A stretch of 64,000 nucleotides of DNA, from positions 1 through 64,000 of the forward strand of contig JAKIUF010000023.1 in NCBI GenBank assembly GCA_021647705.1, written 5' to 3'. This document shows, piece after piece, positions 32,476 to 41,855 of this stretch (positions are counted from its first letter, which is position 1; each line of letters opens with the position of its first letter). The translations under genes were made by a program, and so were the position numbers. A model generated the notes under the pieces. The model did not search any database and was not told the origin of the DNA. It worked only from the letters and a program-made list of their open reading frames with translations. Origin of the DNA: Gammaproteobacteria bacterium. GTDB lineage: Bacteria; Pseudomonadota; Gammaproteobacteria; SZUA-152.

Positions 32476-33153
32476 ATGATCGAATTTATTACTACAGAAG
32501 GCAATGGGCCATTTTTTGTAGCGCTGTTGATTATGGTCATCATTTCGGGCCTCGAAGTAATAAGTATGTTGTTAGGGGCAAGTTTGTCAGGGGTTGTTGA
32601 TAGTTTTCTACCTGATAGCAATGTAGGTGCAGATGCGAGTATCGATGCTGAGTCTGATATGAGTATACAAAGCCCATCAGTTATGGGTATGTTTTTTGGC
32701 TGGTTAGGTTTCGGGCGTGTCCCTGCTTTAATCCTTCTGATCATTTTTCTGACAATATTTGGCTTATCTGGAATACTTGTTCAGCTCTTATATAACACAA
32801 TTTTTGGCGCGTTGTTGCCATCATGGATGGTAGTAATCGGCGTACTTTTTGTCACTCTTCCGGTAATGGGAGTTATTGCTCGTGTTTTCGCAAAAATTCT
32901 CCCCAGAGATGAGTCGAGTGCCGTTTCTGAGGAAAGTTTTATTGGAATGATGGCCGTTATCACTATCGGTACGTCCAGGCGTGGTATGCCAGCAAAAGCC
33001 CGATTAAAGGATAGTTTTGGACAAGATCATTATGTGATGACTGAACCACTTGATGATGATGTCGAGTTTCCGGCTCAATCTGAAGTTGTTTTGCTTGAAC
33101 AGAAAGGAAGTATATTTTTTGCCGTACCTTACGATGAGCATTTCAAAATATAG
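32476..33153 (+). CDS. yqiJ: YqiJ-like membrane protein with NfeD/OB-fold tail
   Basis: 225 residues; AGGAG lies 10 nt before ATG 32476. Three to four membrane helices (VALLIMVIISGLEVISMLLG, ALILLIIFLTIFGLSGILV, WMVVIGVLFVTLPVMGVIA), a soluble loop, and a C-terminal OB-like domain (GMMAVITIGTSRRGMPAKAR). It precedes a YqiK flotillin, the same two-gene order as in E. coli. NfeD-like proteins partner flotillins at membrane microdomains. Confidence 0.9.
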   Translation: MIEFITTEGNGPFFVALLIMVIISGLEVISMLLGASLSGVVDSFLPDSNVGADASIDAESDMSIQSPSVMGMFFGWLGFGRVPALILLIIFLTIFGLSGILVQLLYNTIFGALLPSWMVVIGVLFVTLPVMGVIARVFAKILPRDESSAVSEESFIGMMAVITIGTSRRGMPAKARLKDSFGQDHYVMTEPLDDDVEFPAQSEVVLLEQKGSIFFAVPYDEHFKI

Positions 33154-33214
33154 GTTGTCGTGAAGTTGGCATGGAATTTCCCCAATTTAAAAAAATAAAC
33201 GGGAGATTAATGTT

Positions 33215-34933
33215 ATGTGGTTTGAAACCGGAATTATGATTGCTGTCGTAGCCGTAATTGCCATACTTGCTATTGGTATTATATTTACCCGCCTCTATAC
33301 GCGATCAACAAAAGAGAAGGCGTATGTACGAACGGGGCTGGGTGGACAGAAGGTCATTAAAGATGGTGGAGCAATTGTTGTTGGTATGATTCATGAAATC
33401 ACTCAGGTCAATATGAAAACACTACGACTTGAGGTGCCACGCCAAAAAGAAGATGCATTGATTACAAAGGACAGGCTTCGCGTAGATGTTACCGCCGAGT
33501 TTTACGTCAGGGTAAAACCGGATGATGATGCTATAGCTGCTGCTGCGCAAACGCTTGGTGACAAGACTTTTGACCCAAACAAACTGCGAACTTTTGTGGA
33601 AGCAAAGTTTGTTGATGCTTTGCGTTCGGTTGCTGCTGGTATGGAGATGATGGAATTACATGAGCAACGCTCCGAGTTTGTCCAAAAAGTACAGGATGCG
33701 GTCGCCGAAGATTTGCGCAGCAATGGTCTTGAGCTGGAGGCTGTTTCCCTGACTGCACTTGACCAAACCAGCCTGGAATTCTTTAATGAAAATAATGCTT
33801 TTGATGCTGAGGGACTTCTTAAGGTTAATGAAGTCATAGAAGATCGACGTAAGCAGCGTAATGATATTGTGCGGGATACTGAAGTTGCTATTAACCAAAA
33901 AGATCTCGAATCACAAAAATTGAACCTGGAAATAAAACGTGAGGCAGAATACGCGCGCCTGGAACAGGAGCGTGAAGTTCAGATGCGAGAGGCTTCCCAG
34001 CAAGCAGCTATTGCACAAGAACAGGCTGAAAAGAAGCGTGAATCTGATCAGACCCAGATAGCAGCAGATCAGGCAGTTGAGGCATCTCATATCGCGAAAC
34101 AAAAGGCTATTCGAGAACAGGAAATTGAAAAGGAGCGCGCTATTGAGTCCGCGGATATTAAACGCGCGGAAACGATTCAGATAGCCGAGCAGGAGCGCGA
34201 AATCGCTGTTGCTAACAAATCAAAAGAACAGTCTGTTGCAGCTGCTGAGGCAGATAAGGCAAGAGCGGGGGCGGTTCAGGCTGCTGAACAGGTTACGACA
34301 GTTAAAATGATCGCTGAGGCTGAACGAAAGAAAGCGGTTGAGCTACTTAAAGCGAAAGAGCTTGCTGAAAAAAATGCTATTGGCATAAAGGTTGCTGCGG
34401 AAGCTGAAAAAGCGGCTGCTGAAGATCGTGCTGACGCTGTGAGAATCGAGGCTGCGGCATCTGCCGAGCAGGTCACAATTGCTGCTGAGGCCGCCGCTGA
34501 GGCTAAACGGCTAAATGCTGAAGCAGACGCACGCCGTCTTGCTGTTGAAGCTGAAGGCCGCACACTATTACATGAGGCTTCCAATAAACTTAATAAGGAT
34601 CAAATTGAATTGGCCCGCATACAGGCTGTTATTGATGGTCTTCCTGCCATTATCAAGGAAGCTGCTGAGCCGATGAAAAACATCGATAGTCTCAAGGTTA
34701 TCGATCTTAATGGGCTAAGCCGATCTGAAAGTTCCAGTGGCGATGAAACCGTTACAGGTGCAAGTAACATGGCGGACCATGCCGTCAATAGCATGCTGCG
34801 CTACCGTACACAAAAGCCGGTTGTTGATGCCCTTCTTTCTGAGCTTGGGCTTGACTCATTGGATAATTTATCCAATGTCACTTCAGGGATTTTAAATAAA
34901 GAAACCAGTAAAGCATCCGTTCAGTCTAAGTAG
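33215..34933 (+). CDS. yqiK: Flotillin/YqiK family membrane scaffold protein
   Basis: 572 residues; GGGAG precedes ATG 33215. N-terminal membrane helix (IMIAVVAVIAILAIGIIF), an SPFH/PHB domain to about residue 200 (RTGLGGQKVIKDGG, DRLRVDVTAEFYVRV, LDQTSLEFFNE), then a long Ala/Glu-rich coiled coil (residues ~210-470) and a C-terminal oligomerisation tail. Scaffolds specialised membrane regions. It follows yqiJ by 61 nt in one operon. Confidence 0.95.
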   Translation: MWFETGIMIAVVAVIAILAIGIIFTRLYTRSTKEKAYVRTGLGGQKVIKDGGAIVVGMIHEITQVNMKTLRLEVPRQKEDALITKDRLRVDVTAEFYVRVKPDDDAIAAAAQTLGDKTFDPNKLRTFVEAKFVDALRSVAAGMEMMELHEQRSEFVQKVQDAVAEDLRSNGLELEAVSLTALDQTSLEFFNENNAFDAEGLLKVNEVIEDRRKQRNDIVRDTEVAINQKDLESQKLNLEIKREAEYARLEQEREVQMREASQQAAIAQEQAEKKRESDQTQIAADQAVEASHIAKQKAIREQEIEKERAIESADIKRAETIQIAEQEREIAVANKSKEQSVAAAEADKARAGAVQAAEQVTTVKMIAEAERKKAVELLKAKELAEKNAIGIKVAAEAEKAAAEDRADAVRIEAAASAEQVTIAAEAAAEAKRLNAEADARRLAVEAEGRTLLHEASNKLNKDQIELARIQAVIDGLPAIIKEAAEPMKNIDSLKVIDLNGLSRSESSSGDETVTGASNMADHAVNSMLRYRTQKPVVDALLSELGLDSLDNLSNVTSGILNKETSKASVQSK

Positions 34934-34951
34934 TGTAGCAACAATCAAATC

Positions 34952-35006
34952 AGTCTCCGCAGGGCAAAAAAACGTGCCTTTATGCCCTGCGGGTACACCC
35001 TACATG
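34952..35006. repeat. REP palindrome of the RAYT family
   Basis: CAGTCTCCGCAGGGCAAAAA, then CGTGCCTTTATGCCCTGCGG and GTACACCCTAC. Lies between yqiK and the convergent tumA and could also serve as a transcription stop. Confidence 0.85.
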
Positions 35007-35015
35007 GCTATAGGA

Positions 35016-35372
35016 TTAAGAGGAGGTCTGAATCAGGAAATCGGAACCTTTCGCAATCGGTTGTATTTTTCGCTTGTCTCGTGGTCTCATTTCTACAAGA
35101 CCATAATTGCTCAGGGTGTTAAGCGTACGAGAAAGATTATTGGGTTTCCGTCCGGTGATCTCCGACAACACTTTTATCGACTCCGGTTGCTGCTCGACGA
35201 TAATCTTAAGCAGCTCTCTATTTTTATCACTCAGAACCTCACTTAGTGCCTTCATAGATGGAAACCATATCTTGGGGTCTGTACGTTTTTGCTTATATTC
35301 ACCTTTTGCAATAGCAATGGTTCTTTGACGAATTTTTTCTTGGGGCATAATGCCAATCTTAATAACCGTCAT
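35016..35372 (-). CDS. tumA: Winged-helix antitoxin/regulator of a TumE-type toxin-antitoxin pair
   Basis: 118 residues from ATG 35372, with GAGG 10 nt upstream; a TTG five codons earlier would overlap the toxin stop. A helix-turn-helix of winged type is visible in LLKIIVEQQPESIKVLSEIT, NNLSRTLNTLSNYGLVEM. It follows the DUF6516/TumE gene by 11 nt. Proteins of this type accompany TumE toxins and probably repress the pair. Confidence 0.8.
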   Translation of the reverse strand: MTVIKIGIMPQEKIRQRTIAIAKGEYKQKRTDPKIWFPSMKALSEVLSDKNRELLKIIVEQQPESIKVLSEITGRKPNNLSRTLNTLSNYGLVEMRPRDKRKIQPIAKGSDFLIQTSS

Positions 35373-35383
35373 GATATTAGTCC

Positions 35384-35749
35384 TCAAATAATCCCGTATT
35401 CTTTCAGGTAATCATCAACTGATTTCCAGAAATCTTCAATAGGTTGAGCTGGAGAATTAAAACTATATGGTTCACCTTTACATTTGATTGTCTGATGTTT
35501 GTGGTCATAAGTCATAATTTGTGCTTTATATTTGCCACGTTTAGCACCTTTAGGCACATGGGCATTGTCATATCCCATCACTCTCTGGTTGCAATTATCA
35601 TGCAAGGTCAGGTTGTATCGAATTCCATGAGGAATATGCTTCGAAACTGACACTTGTCTTACCTCGAACCTGACCCAATAACCAGCAGCCTGGGCGATAA
35701 TAATGTCATCCAACTCAAGAAGAGCCCCAAGACCCTGTAAATTTTTCAT
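35384..35749 (-). CDS. tumE: TumE (DUF6516) family toxin
   Basis: 121 residues. Matches the TumE/DUF6516 pattern: YWVRFEVRQVSVSKHIPHGI, then YNLTLHDN, RVMGYDNAHVPKG and a terminal helix (EDFWKSVDDYLKEYGI). Toxin first, antitoxin second, 11 nt apart on the minus strand. The biochemical target cannot be read from the sequence. Convergent with yqiK. Confidence 0.82.
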   Translation of the reverse strand: MKNLQGLGALLELDDIIIAQAAGYWVRFEVRQVSVSKHIPHGIRYNLTLHDNCNQRVMGYDNAHVPKGAKRGKYKAQIMTYDHKHQTIKCKGEPYSFNSPAQPIEDFWKSVDDYLKEYGII

Positions 35750-35897
35750 GAGCCTCTCTTAAGTATCATCTGCTGATACTATAGCATCGTTAAGGATATC
35801 GGCCAATGTTATGAAATATTTCGTTTAAATCCCTTGGGGCAGTCCTTTCAAGGGGAGTTAAGTGTATTTTTGCCGAAAACACCATTATTTTACTCAA

Positions 35898-35995
35898 ATA
35901 AAACGTGCCCACGGGGGATACAGCATTGTATTTGGACCCTACCTGAAGGTGATACAAATTTCTCCAAACGCTGGGCAAAAATCAATCGTCATTAT
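35898..35995 (+). pseudogene. RAYT middle fragment
   Basis: After a partial REP (ACGTGCCCACGGG) the sequence follows 26840-26920 of the intact RAYT (HCIWTLPEGD, FSKRWAKINRH in translation), that is, mostly the section missing from the broken copy at 31-32 kb. No start and an early stop. Confidence 0.8.
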
Positions 35996-36014
35996 GTTCA
36001 TAACAGCCTGAGTT

Positions 36015-36407
36015 TCACGGCTCAGGCTCCAGCAGCGCCTGTAATTTTTTCGGCGAAAAGGCCCCAATAAATACTGCATTAACACTGTTGTTTTTGATGA
36101 ACAATATGGTGGGTGTGGTGCGAATACCAAAAGCCTGTGTGAGTTCCGGTTCTTCCTCCACATTGATTTTCAACACGCGTTCAGGAGTCGTGGCGATAAT
36201 GTGATCAATTTGTTTGGCAACCGGTTTACAGGGGGCGCAACGAGGATGATGGAAAAACAGCACAATACCATCAGGATGTTGAGGTAAATTGGCATTAAGG
36301 CTTGGCATGGGGTGGTCAAGCAGCTTTTGTGTCGCCAGACGGGTACGCCAGCGGATAAACAGCAGCAGGATGACGAGAGCGATAATAAATATAAGCAGAT
36401 TGGTCAA
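36015..36407 (-). CDS. Membrane-anchored thioredoxin-like protein
   Basis: 130 residues. One N-terminal membrane helix (LLIFIIALVILLLFI), then a thioredoxin fold with redox motif Cys57-Ala-Pro-Cys60 (HHPRCAPCKP), the cis-Pro segment GIRTTPTILFIKN, and a short C-terminal helix. CAPC instead of CGPC suggests a shifted redox potential. Orientation of the helix leaves the thioredoxin domain on either side of the inner membrane. Alone on the minus strand, divergent from pepN. Confidence 0.85.
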   Translation of the reverse strand: MTNLLIFIIALVILLLFIRWRTRLATQKLLDHPMPSLNANLPQHPDGIVLFFHHPRCAPCKPVAKQIDHIIATTPERVLKINVEEEPELTQAFGIRTTPTILFIKNNSVNAVFIGAFSPKKLQALLEPEP

Positions 36408-36527
36408 AATAATACCTGTATGGAAAATTGAAAGGGGTACCGCATCAATGCCTTTACGTTAAGCGCTCCTGGTCAAAAACCGGGACTGCCTGGAAGTCTG
36501 TTGTTTTATCAAACCCAATGCTTGTAA

Positions 36528-36662
36528 ACACAGAGGCCACAGAGACGCAAAGGCACTGAGAAAAACACTAAAAACTCTGTGCCTCTGCGACCTCTGTGTG
36601 ACAGACACGGTGTTTTTTGTTTGCTCATTCTGTAACACACACTGAATTTCGAAGTCTCACTC
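36528..36662. repeat. 'CTCTGCG' palindromic repeat, subfamily B copy 1
   Basis: ACACAGAGGCCACAGAGACG and CTGTGCCTCTGCGACCTCTG hairpin, with flank TGTGACAGACACGGTGTTTT and ACACACTGAAT shared with 54663-54805. Lies in the 427-nt thioredoxin-pepN gap; nearby 36707-36720 is a remnant of the MITE right end (CTTAATGACAGTGG). Confidence 0.85.
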
Positions 36663-36834
36663 GCCATGGGCGCTGGCTGCCTAATGTTTGCTTAACAGAC
36701 AAAAACAAGCTTAATGACAGTGGGTGCGGCATCTAAATCCTGTTCGCTTTGAGTATAGTTTGTCGAGAACGGTAAAAGTTACACAAAAACCTGCTTGGCG
36801 ATTACAATACGGCAAACGCTCAAACGGAAAGCTC

Positions 36835-39504
36835 ATGACAACAACTCTGACTCAAGGCAATACCTCTCAGCCCAAAACGGTGCGCTTGGCTGATTATCGC
36901 GCTCCGGATTTTTTTATCGACTCGGTAGCGCTCGATTTTGATTTAGGCGAGGCCGACACACAGGTCAGTTCGGTGATGCAGTTGCGTCGCAATGCTCCGG
37001 GGGGTGATAGCGCTTTGTTGCTCAACGGGCGGGATCTGGAGTTGATTTCCGTGAGTGTCGATGGTCACATGTTGGATGCGGGTGATTATGAGCTGGATAC
37101 TGAGGTCTTGTGCATTCCCGCGTTACCGGATGTTTTTACACTGGAAATTGTTACCCGTATTCACCCGCAGGACAATACATCACTGGGGGGGCTTTATACC
37201 TCGGGTGGTAATTTTTGCACCCAGTGCGAGGCAGAGGAGTTTCGCAAGATTACCTATTATCTTGACCGCCCGGATGTGATGGCAAAATTCACCACTACCA
37301 TTACGGCAGATAAGACACAGTACCCGGTGTTGTTGTCTAATGGGAATTTGCTGGAAACCGGTGAGTTGGACGGCGGTCGTCACTGGGCAAAGTGGCAAGA
37401 TCCGTTTCCCAAACCATCATATCTGTTTGCCTTGGTGGCGGGTGACCTGGCCTGCATCAAGGATACTTTTGTCACTCTGTCCGGCCGCACCGTAGACCTG
37501 CATCTTTATGTGCAACACCATAATGTGGACAAATGTGAGCATGCCATGCGTTCGTTGAAAAATGCCATGAGCTGGGATGAAAAAGTGTATGGCCGGGAAT
37601 ACGACCTGGATTTATACATGATTGTCGCGGTGGATGATTTCAACATGGGGGCCATGGAAAATAAGGGTCTCAATGTGTTTAATTCCCGTTATGTGCTGGC
37701 GCGACCGGATACAGCAACGGATGCGGATTATCAGGGTATTGAAGGTGTTATCGGCCACGAATATTTTCATAATTGGTCAGGTAACCGGGTGACCTGTCGA
37801 GACTGGTTTCAGCTCAGCCTCAAAGAAGGTTTTACGGTTTATCGTGATGAGGAGTTCAGCGCGGACATGGGGTCGCGTGGTGTTAAACGTATAGAAGATG
37901 TCAATGTATTGCGTACCCATCAATTCCGTGAAGATGCCGGACCCATGGCGCACCCGGTGCGCCCGGAATCTTATGTGGAAATCAATAATTTTTACACGGT
38001 AACGGTGTATAACAAGGGTGCGGAAGTCGTCCGCATGTTGGCGCACCTGGTGGGAGAAAAAGGGTTTCGCCGGGGCACAGACCTTTATTTTGAGCGACAT
38101 GACGGACAAGCCGTCACAACGGATGATTTTGTCGCGGCTATTGAAGATGCCAATGAAACAGAGTTGTCATTATTTAAAAACTGGTATCGGCAGGCGGGTA
38201 CGCCGGTGCTGGATGTACAGCAGGAATATGATGCAGATAAACAACGTTATCGTTTGACGGTACGACAGTCCTGTCCGCCGACACCTGATCAGCCGGAAAA
38301 ACAGCCTTTTCATATTCCGCTGGCAGTGGGGTTGCTGGACGAAGCGGGCAATGATTTCCCGCTTCGCTTACGCGGTGAAAATACACCTATGGATAATAAT
38401 GGCACACGCGTATTGGATGTGCGTGAAGTGGAGCAAGTGTTCGAGTTTGAAGATATTCCCTATGCGCCGACACCTTCTCTGCTGCGTGGGTTTTCCGCGC
38501 CGGTAAAGTTGCAGAGTGATGTGAGTGATGAGCAATTTTATTTTTTAATGGGTCATGACAGTGATCCGTTTAACCGCTGGGAAGCCGGGCAACAGATGGC
38601 GGTGAAAATCATCGTGGCCCTGACGGAAAAATACCAGCGAGGTGAGCCACTGTCACTGAGCGATGATTTTGTGGCCGCGATGGAAAAAACCCTGTTGGAT
38701 ACGGAGCTGGATAAAGCGCTGGTTGCCGCTGCATTGAGTCTGCCATCAGAGGTTTATCTGGGTGAGTTTATGGCGGTCATTGATCCTGTTGCTCTGCATG
38801 AAGTGCGATGTTTTGTGCGGCGCAGTCTGGCCCAGCGGTTACAGTCCGCATTGTTATCGCGTTACAAAGAAAATCAGAATGACGGTGAATATCGGGTTGA
38901 TGCCGAGGCTATTGGTCAGCGGGCCTTAAAAAATATTTGTTTGTCTTATCTCATGGCGTTGAATGATGCTGACGTCCGTGTGCAATGTGTCGCACAATTT
39001 GAAGCCGCTCATAATATGACCGATGTGATGGTTGCATTGAGCTGTTTGGTAAACAGTGAAGGTGATGAGCGGGAAAAGGCGCTATCGGCATTTTATACAA
39101 AATGGCAGGGTGACCCGCTGGTGGTGGATAAATGGCTCACCTTGCAGGCAACCTCACGTTTACCGGGCGCACTGAAGAATGTGCAGGCACTGATAGAGCA
39201 TAAAGCTTTCAGTATTAAAAACCCGAATAAAGTCCGCGCGCTGATTGGTGCATTTTGCACAGGCAACCCGGCACAGTTTCATGCAATAGAAGGCACGGGT
39301 TATGTGTTTTTGGCCGACCATATCATCGCGCTGGACAAACTTAATCCACAAGTGGCTGCACGCATCAGTAATGTATTGAGCCAATGGCGACGGTATGACC
39401 AAAAACGTCAGAAGTTGATGAAGGTGCAAATGCAGCGTGTATTGGCAGAGCCGGGCTTGTCGCGTGATGTGTATGAGGTGATGTCAAAAAGCCTGGCGGA
39501 TTAG
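36835..39504 (+). CDS. pepN: Aminopeptidase N (M1 family)
   Basis: 889 residues from ATG 36835 (GGA upstream); a longer frame from 36724 would start in the repeat-rich gap. Zinc aminopeptidase of peptide turnover. GAMEN exopeptidase motif (NMGAMENKGL), zinc motif His308-Glu309...His312 (HEYFHNW) with the third ligand Glu331 (LSLKEG), and the Tyr-bearing YNKGAEVVRM are present. All four domains of the enterobacterial PepN type are covered, up to the C-terminal helical domain. Cytosolic; no signal peptide. Confidence 0.97.
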   Translation: MTTTLTQGNTSQPKTVRLADYRAPDFFIDSVALDFDLGEADTQVSSVMQLRRNAPGGDSALLLNGRDLELISVSVDGHMLDAGDYELDTEVLCIPALPDVFTLEIVTRIHPQDNTSLGGLYTSGGNFCTQCEAEEFRKITYYLDRPDVMAKFTTTITADKTQYPVLLSNGNLLETGELDGGRHWAKWQDPFPKPSYLFALVAGDLACIKDTFVTLSGRTVDLHLYVQHHNVDKCEHAMRSLKNAMSWDEKVYGREYDLDLYMIVAVDDFNMGAMENKGLNVFNSRYVLARPDTATDADYQGIEGVIGHEYFHNWSGNRVTCRDWFQLSLKEGFTVYRDEEFSADMGSRGVKRIEDVNVLRTHQFREDAGPMAHPVRPESYVEINNFYTVTVYNKGAEVVRMLAHLVGEKGFRRGTDLYFERHDGQAVTTDDFVAAIEDANETELSLFKNWYRQAGTPVLDVQQEYDADKQRYRLTVRQSCPPTPDQPEKQPFHIPLAVGLLDEAGNDFPLRLRGENTPMDNNGTRVLDVREVEQVFEFEDIPYAPTPSLLRGFSAPVKLQSDVSDEQFYFLMGHDSDPFNRWEAGQQMAVKIIVALTEKYQRGEPLSLSDDFVAAMEKTLLDTELDKALVAAALSLPSEVYLGEFMAVIDPVALHEVRCFVRRSLAQRLQSALLSRYKENQNDGEYRVDAEAIGQRALKNICLSYLMALNDADVRVQCVAQFEAAHNMTDVMVALSCLVNSEGDEREKALSAFYTKWQGDPLVVDKWLTLQATSRLPGALKNVQALIEHKAFSIKNPNKVRALIGAFCTGNPAQFHAIEGTGYVFLADHIIALDKLNPQVAARISNVLSQWRRYDQKRQKLMKVQMQRVLAEPGLSRDVYEVMSKSLAD

Positions 39505-39620
39505 TGGAATGCTGGCCGAAAGCAGGCGAAACGGTTTATGATAATGGACTATGATAATACGGGCAGGAAAAGTAAAAAATCATTGAACTTAGAGTGAACT
39601 TAGAAAGAGTTTTATTACGC

Positions 39621-40037
39621 ATGAAAAAACGATCTACCGATAACAAAAAAATGATGGATGAACGCTTTGAAGTTAAACGCTCCGGTATTAAGGGGGCGGG
39701 GAAGGGATTGTTTGCCAAAAAAGCGATTCGTCCTGGTGATACCATTGGTCACTACACCGGAAAAATGCTCACAGACAGGCAGACAGACAGAAAGCCTTAT
39801 TCTGAATCAGTTTATATTATGTGGGTCTGCAAAGATCATAACATTCTGGGGGAAGGGCCACTGGCAAACCACACCCGGTATATTAATCACAAGTCCAGAC
39901 CAAACGGCCAGATTGTGACTTCAAACCGATGGAAAACTGCCCGTATTGAAGCAATAAAACATATCAGAGCAGGGCAGGAGGTTTTTATCGACTATGGGCC
40001 TGATTACTGGGCAGATGAAGAACCCTCCAAATCCTAA
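39621..40037 (+). CDS. SET domain protein (putative lysine methyltransferase)
   Basis: 138 residues from ATG 39621. Almost entirely a SET domain: GIKGAGKGLFAKKAIRPGD, YTGKML, the pseudo-knot motif NHTRYINHKSRPN and the Tyr motif EVFIDYGPDYW. SET enzymes methylate lysines using S-adenosylmethionine. In bacteria the targets are mostly unknown. No DNA-binding part is present. It follows pepN by 116 nt and precedes a membrane protein by 36 nt. Confidence 0.9.
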   Translation: MKKRSTDNKKMMDERFEVKRSGIKGAGKGLFAKKAIRPGDTIGHYTGKMLTDRQTDRKPYSESVYIMWVCKDHNILGEGPLANHTRYINHKSRPNGQIVTSNRWKTARIEAIKHIRAGQEVFIDYGPDYWADEEPSKS

Positions 40038-40073
40038 AAAAGGATAGACCTGAAAACAGTTCTGAAATATGTC

Positions 40074-41135
40074 ATGACAAATTTACTGCCAAAAATGACA
40101 GACGCTTTTCGTCGTCTGGTCAAGCTCTACCATCCATCCACATTAAGGGAAAACGGGTGGGTGTGGGGTGCAGGACTGTTGACGGTGACTTATCTTGTTG
40201 TTGTGCTGGTTTTGGGGTTTCTCTGGAACACAGAACCGGCTCCTTTTGATGTGCGACAGGCTGCGGCAGAAATTACCCGTGAATCAAATGCTGATTTTGT
40301 AGTGGGTTCAGTTACCACGGCGACAATGATCCGCATTGGTGAAACCCTGCTTTATAAGCGTGGTGGTTATTTGTCGAATGATATAGCCCCTCCTGGTGTG
40401 TTGATGGACAACCTGCCGAATTGGGAGTTTGGTGCTTTGGTGATGTTGCGTGACAGCAGTGCGGCGCTGCGTAATCATTGGGCTCGCTCTCAGTCCCAGT
40501 CGCTGGAAGATGAAGATCTGGCCATTGCTGAACCGCTGTTTAATTTTGATAACAGCTCCTGGATATTGCCTTCAACGGAAGGTGAATATAAAGATGCCAT
40601 TGCAGCGCTTGAACGCTATCTTGCGCGCCTGTCAGATACCAGTGTACAAAACGCACAGTTTTTTGCGCGGGCTGATAATCTTAAACAGTATCTGGATATT
40701 GTCAGTAAACGATTAGGCAGTCTTTCCCAGCGGCTGAGCGCCAGTGTCGGACAGGTCAGAGTCAACACGGATCTGGCAAATGACCCACAGGCGCAACAAT
40801 CGACCCGGGCGGCAAAAATTGTCATTGTAAAAACACCCTGGCTGGAACTTGATGATGTATTTTACGAGGCCAGAGGCTCTGCCTGGGCTTTAGTGCATCT
40901 TTTGCGCGCGGTGGAAATAGATTTTCAGAAAATATTAGAAAAAAAGAATGCGACAGTGTCGTTGCGACAAATTATTCGGGAGTTGGAATCCTCTCAAGAA
41001 TCAACATTAAGCCCGGTGGTTTTAAACGGATCCGGTTTTGGTTTTCTCAGTAATTATTCACTGACCATGGCTAATTATATTTCCCGGGCAAATGCGGCGA
41101 TTATTGATCTCCGCAATTTGCTTGAGCAAGGATAG
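40074..41135 (+). CDS. DUF2333 family membrane protein
   Basis: 353 residues. One membrane helix near the N-terminus (GAGLLTVTYLVVVLVLGFLW), then a periplasmic or cytosolic helical region with motifs of the DUF2333 family (RGGYLSNDIAPPG, DNLPNWEFGALVMLRD, ARGSAWALVHLLRAVEIDF, NYISRANAAIIDLRNLL). Function unknown. Next gene follows after 13 nt, so the two probably share a transcript. Confidence 0.88.
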   Translation: MTNLLPKMTDAFRRLVKLYHPSTLRENGWVWGAGLLTVTYLVVVLVLGFLWNTEPAPFDVRQAAAEITRESNADFVVGSVTTATMIRIGETLLYKRGGYLSNDIAPPGVLMDNLPNWEFGALVMLRDSSAALRNHWARSQSQSLEDEDLAIAEPLFNFDNSSWILPSTEGEYKDAIAALERYLARLSDTSVQNAQFFARADNLKQYLDIVSKRLGSLSQRLSASVGQVRVNTDLANDPQAQQSTRAAKIVIVKTPWLELDDVFYEARGSAWALVHLLRAVEIDFQKILEKKNATVSLRQIIRELESSQESTLSPVVLNGSGFGFLSNYSLTMANYISRANAAIIDLRNLLEQG

Positions 41136-41148
41136 ATAGCTTCGTCTT

Positions 41149-41697
41149 ATGAAAACCCCAACAATTAAGATCATTGTTTTTTTTGCTGTGTCAGTCATGT
41201 TTGGGCAAGCCACGGCAGGCGACATTAAAGTCCGTGCTCGGGAACACTTTGATTTCCATGATATTGATTTTGATGGTGATAGCAGCACATATGCCGGTCT
41301 AAGCAATACCATCAATGTGTGGTGGGAAAAACCCCGGATTTACTCCATTGGTCTGGCGTTTAATCCTGTTATCGGGTCAGCCAGGGCAAGTGGTGATTAT
41401 GACGCAAAGCTCGGTAATAAAATCAAATTAATCATGCTGGGTGTGGAAGGAAAATACTATCATCGTGATATTGCGCCCAACCTGTTTTCACGGCTTGGCC
41501 TGGGGTATGCCCGGCTGGATGCCAAGGGCAATATCGGGAACATAGATGGCTACCATGCCTATATCGGCGCAGGCTGGGAATTCGATGTAAAAGGTGTGGG
41601 CATTGCCCTGGAAATGGCATTTCGCCAATCCCGCTTAGAACAGGGTGTGATTGTGAACAGTATAACACCGTCGATTGGTGTGCATTTTTATCGTTAA
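41149..41697 (+). CDS. Outer-membrane beta-barrel protein
   Basis: 182 residues with a signal peptide (IIVFFAVSVMFGQATA, cut before GDIK). Alternating strands with aromatic belts (GLSNTINVWWEKPRIYSIGL, KLIMLGVEGKYYHRD, YHAYIGAGWEF) and a C-terminal strand ending in Tyr-Arg (SIGVHFYR) fit a small eight-stranded barrel of the TIGR04219 type. It follows the DUF2333 gene by 13 nt. Role unknown. Confidence 0.85.
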   Translation: MKTPTIKIIVFFAVSVMFGQATAGDIKVRAREHFDFHDIDFDGDSSTYAGLSNTINVWWEKPRIYSIGLAFNPVIGSARASGDYDAKLGNKIKLIMLGVEGKYYHRDIAPNLFSRLGLGYARLDAKGNIGNIDGYHAYIGAGWEFDVKGVGIALEMAFRQSRLEQGVIVNSITPSIGVHFYR

Positions 41698-41715
41698 TGA
41701 CTGATGTTACGCACT

Positions 41716-41855
41716 CGGATGAGGACGCAACGTTTTTCGTGTTTTTCTCTGCGTCCTTTGCGCCTCTGCGACCTCTGCGTTAAATGCCCGATGGTTATTG
41801 AAACAGATATTTTTAGCGCTTAATTCACATTTGTGGCCCGCGTAACATCAGTTAA
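41716..41855. repeat. 'CTCTGCG' palindromic repeat, subfamily A copy 2
   Basis: Hairpin ending CTCTGCGACCTCTGCGTTAA, then GATATTTTTAGCGCTTAAT and CATCAGTTAAT, shared with 15988-16133. Fills the convergent gap between the beta-barrel gene and bamD and could act as a bidirectional terminator. Confidence 0.85.
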
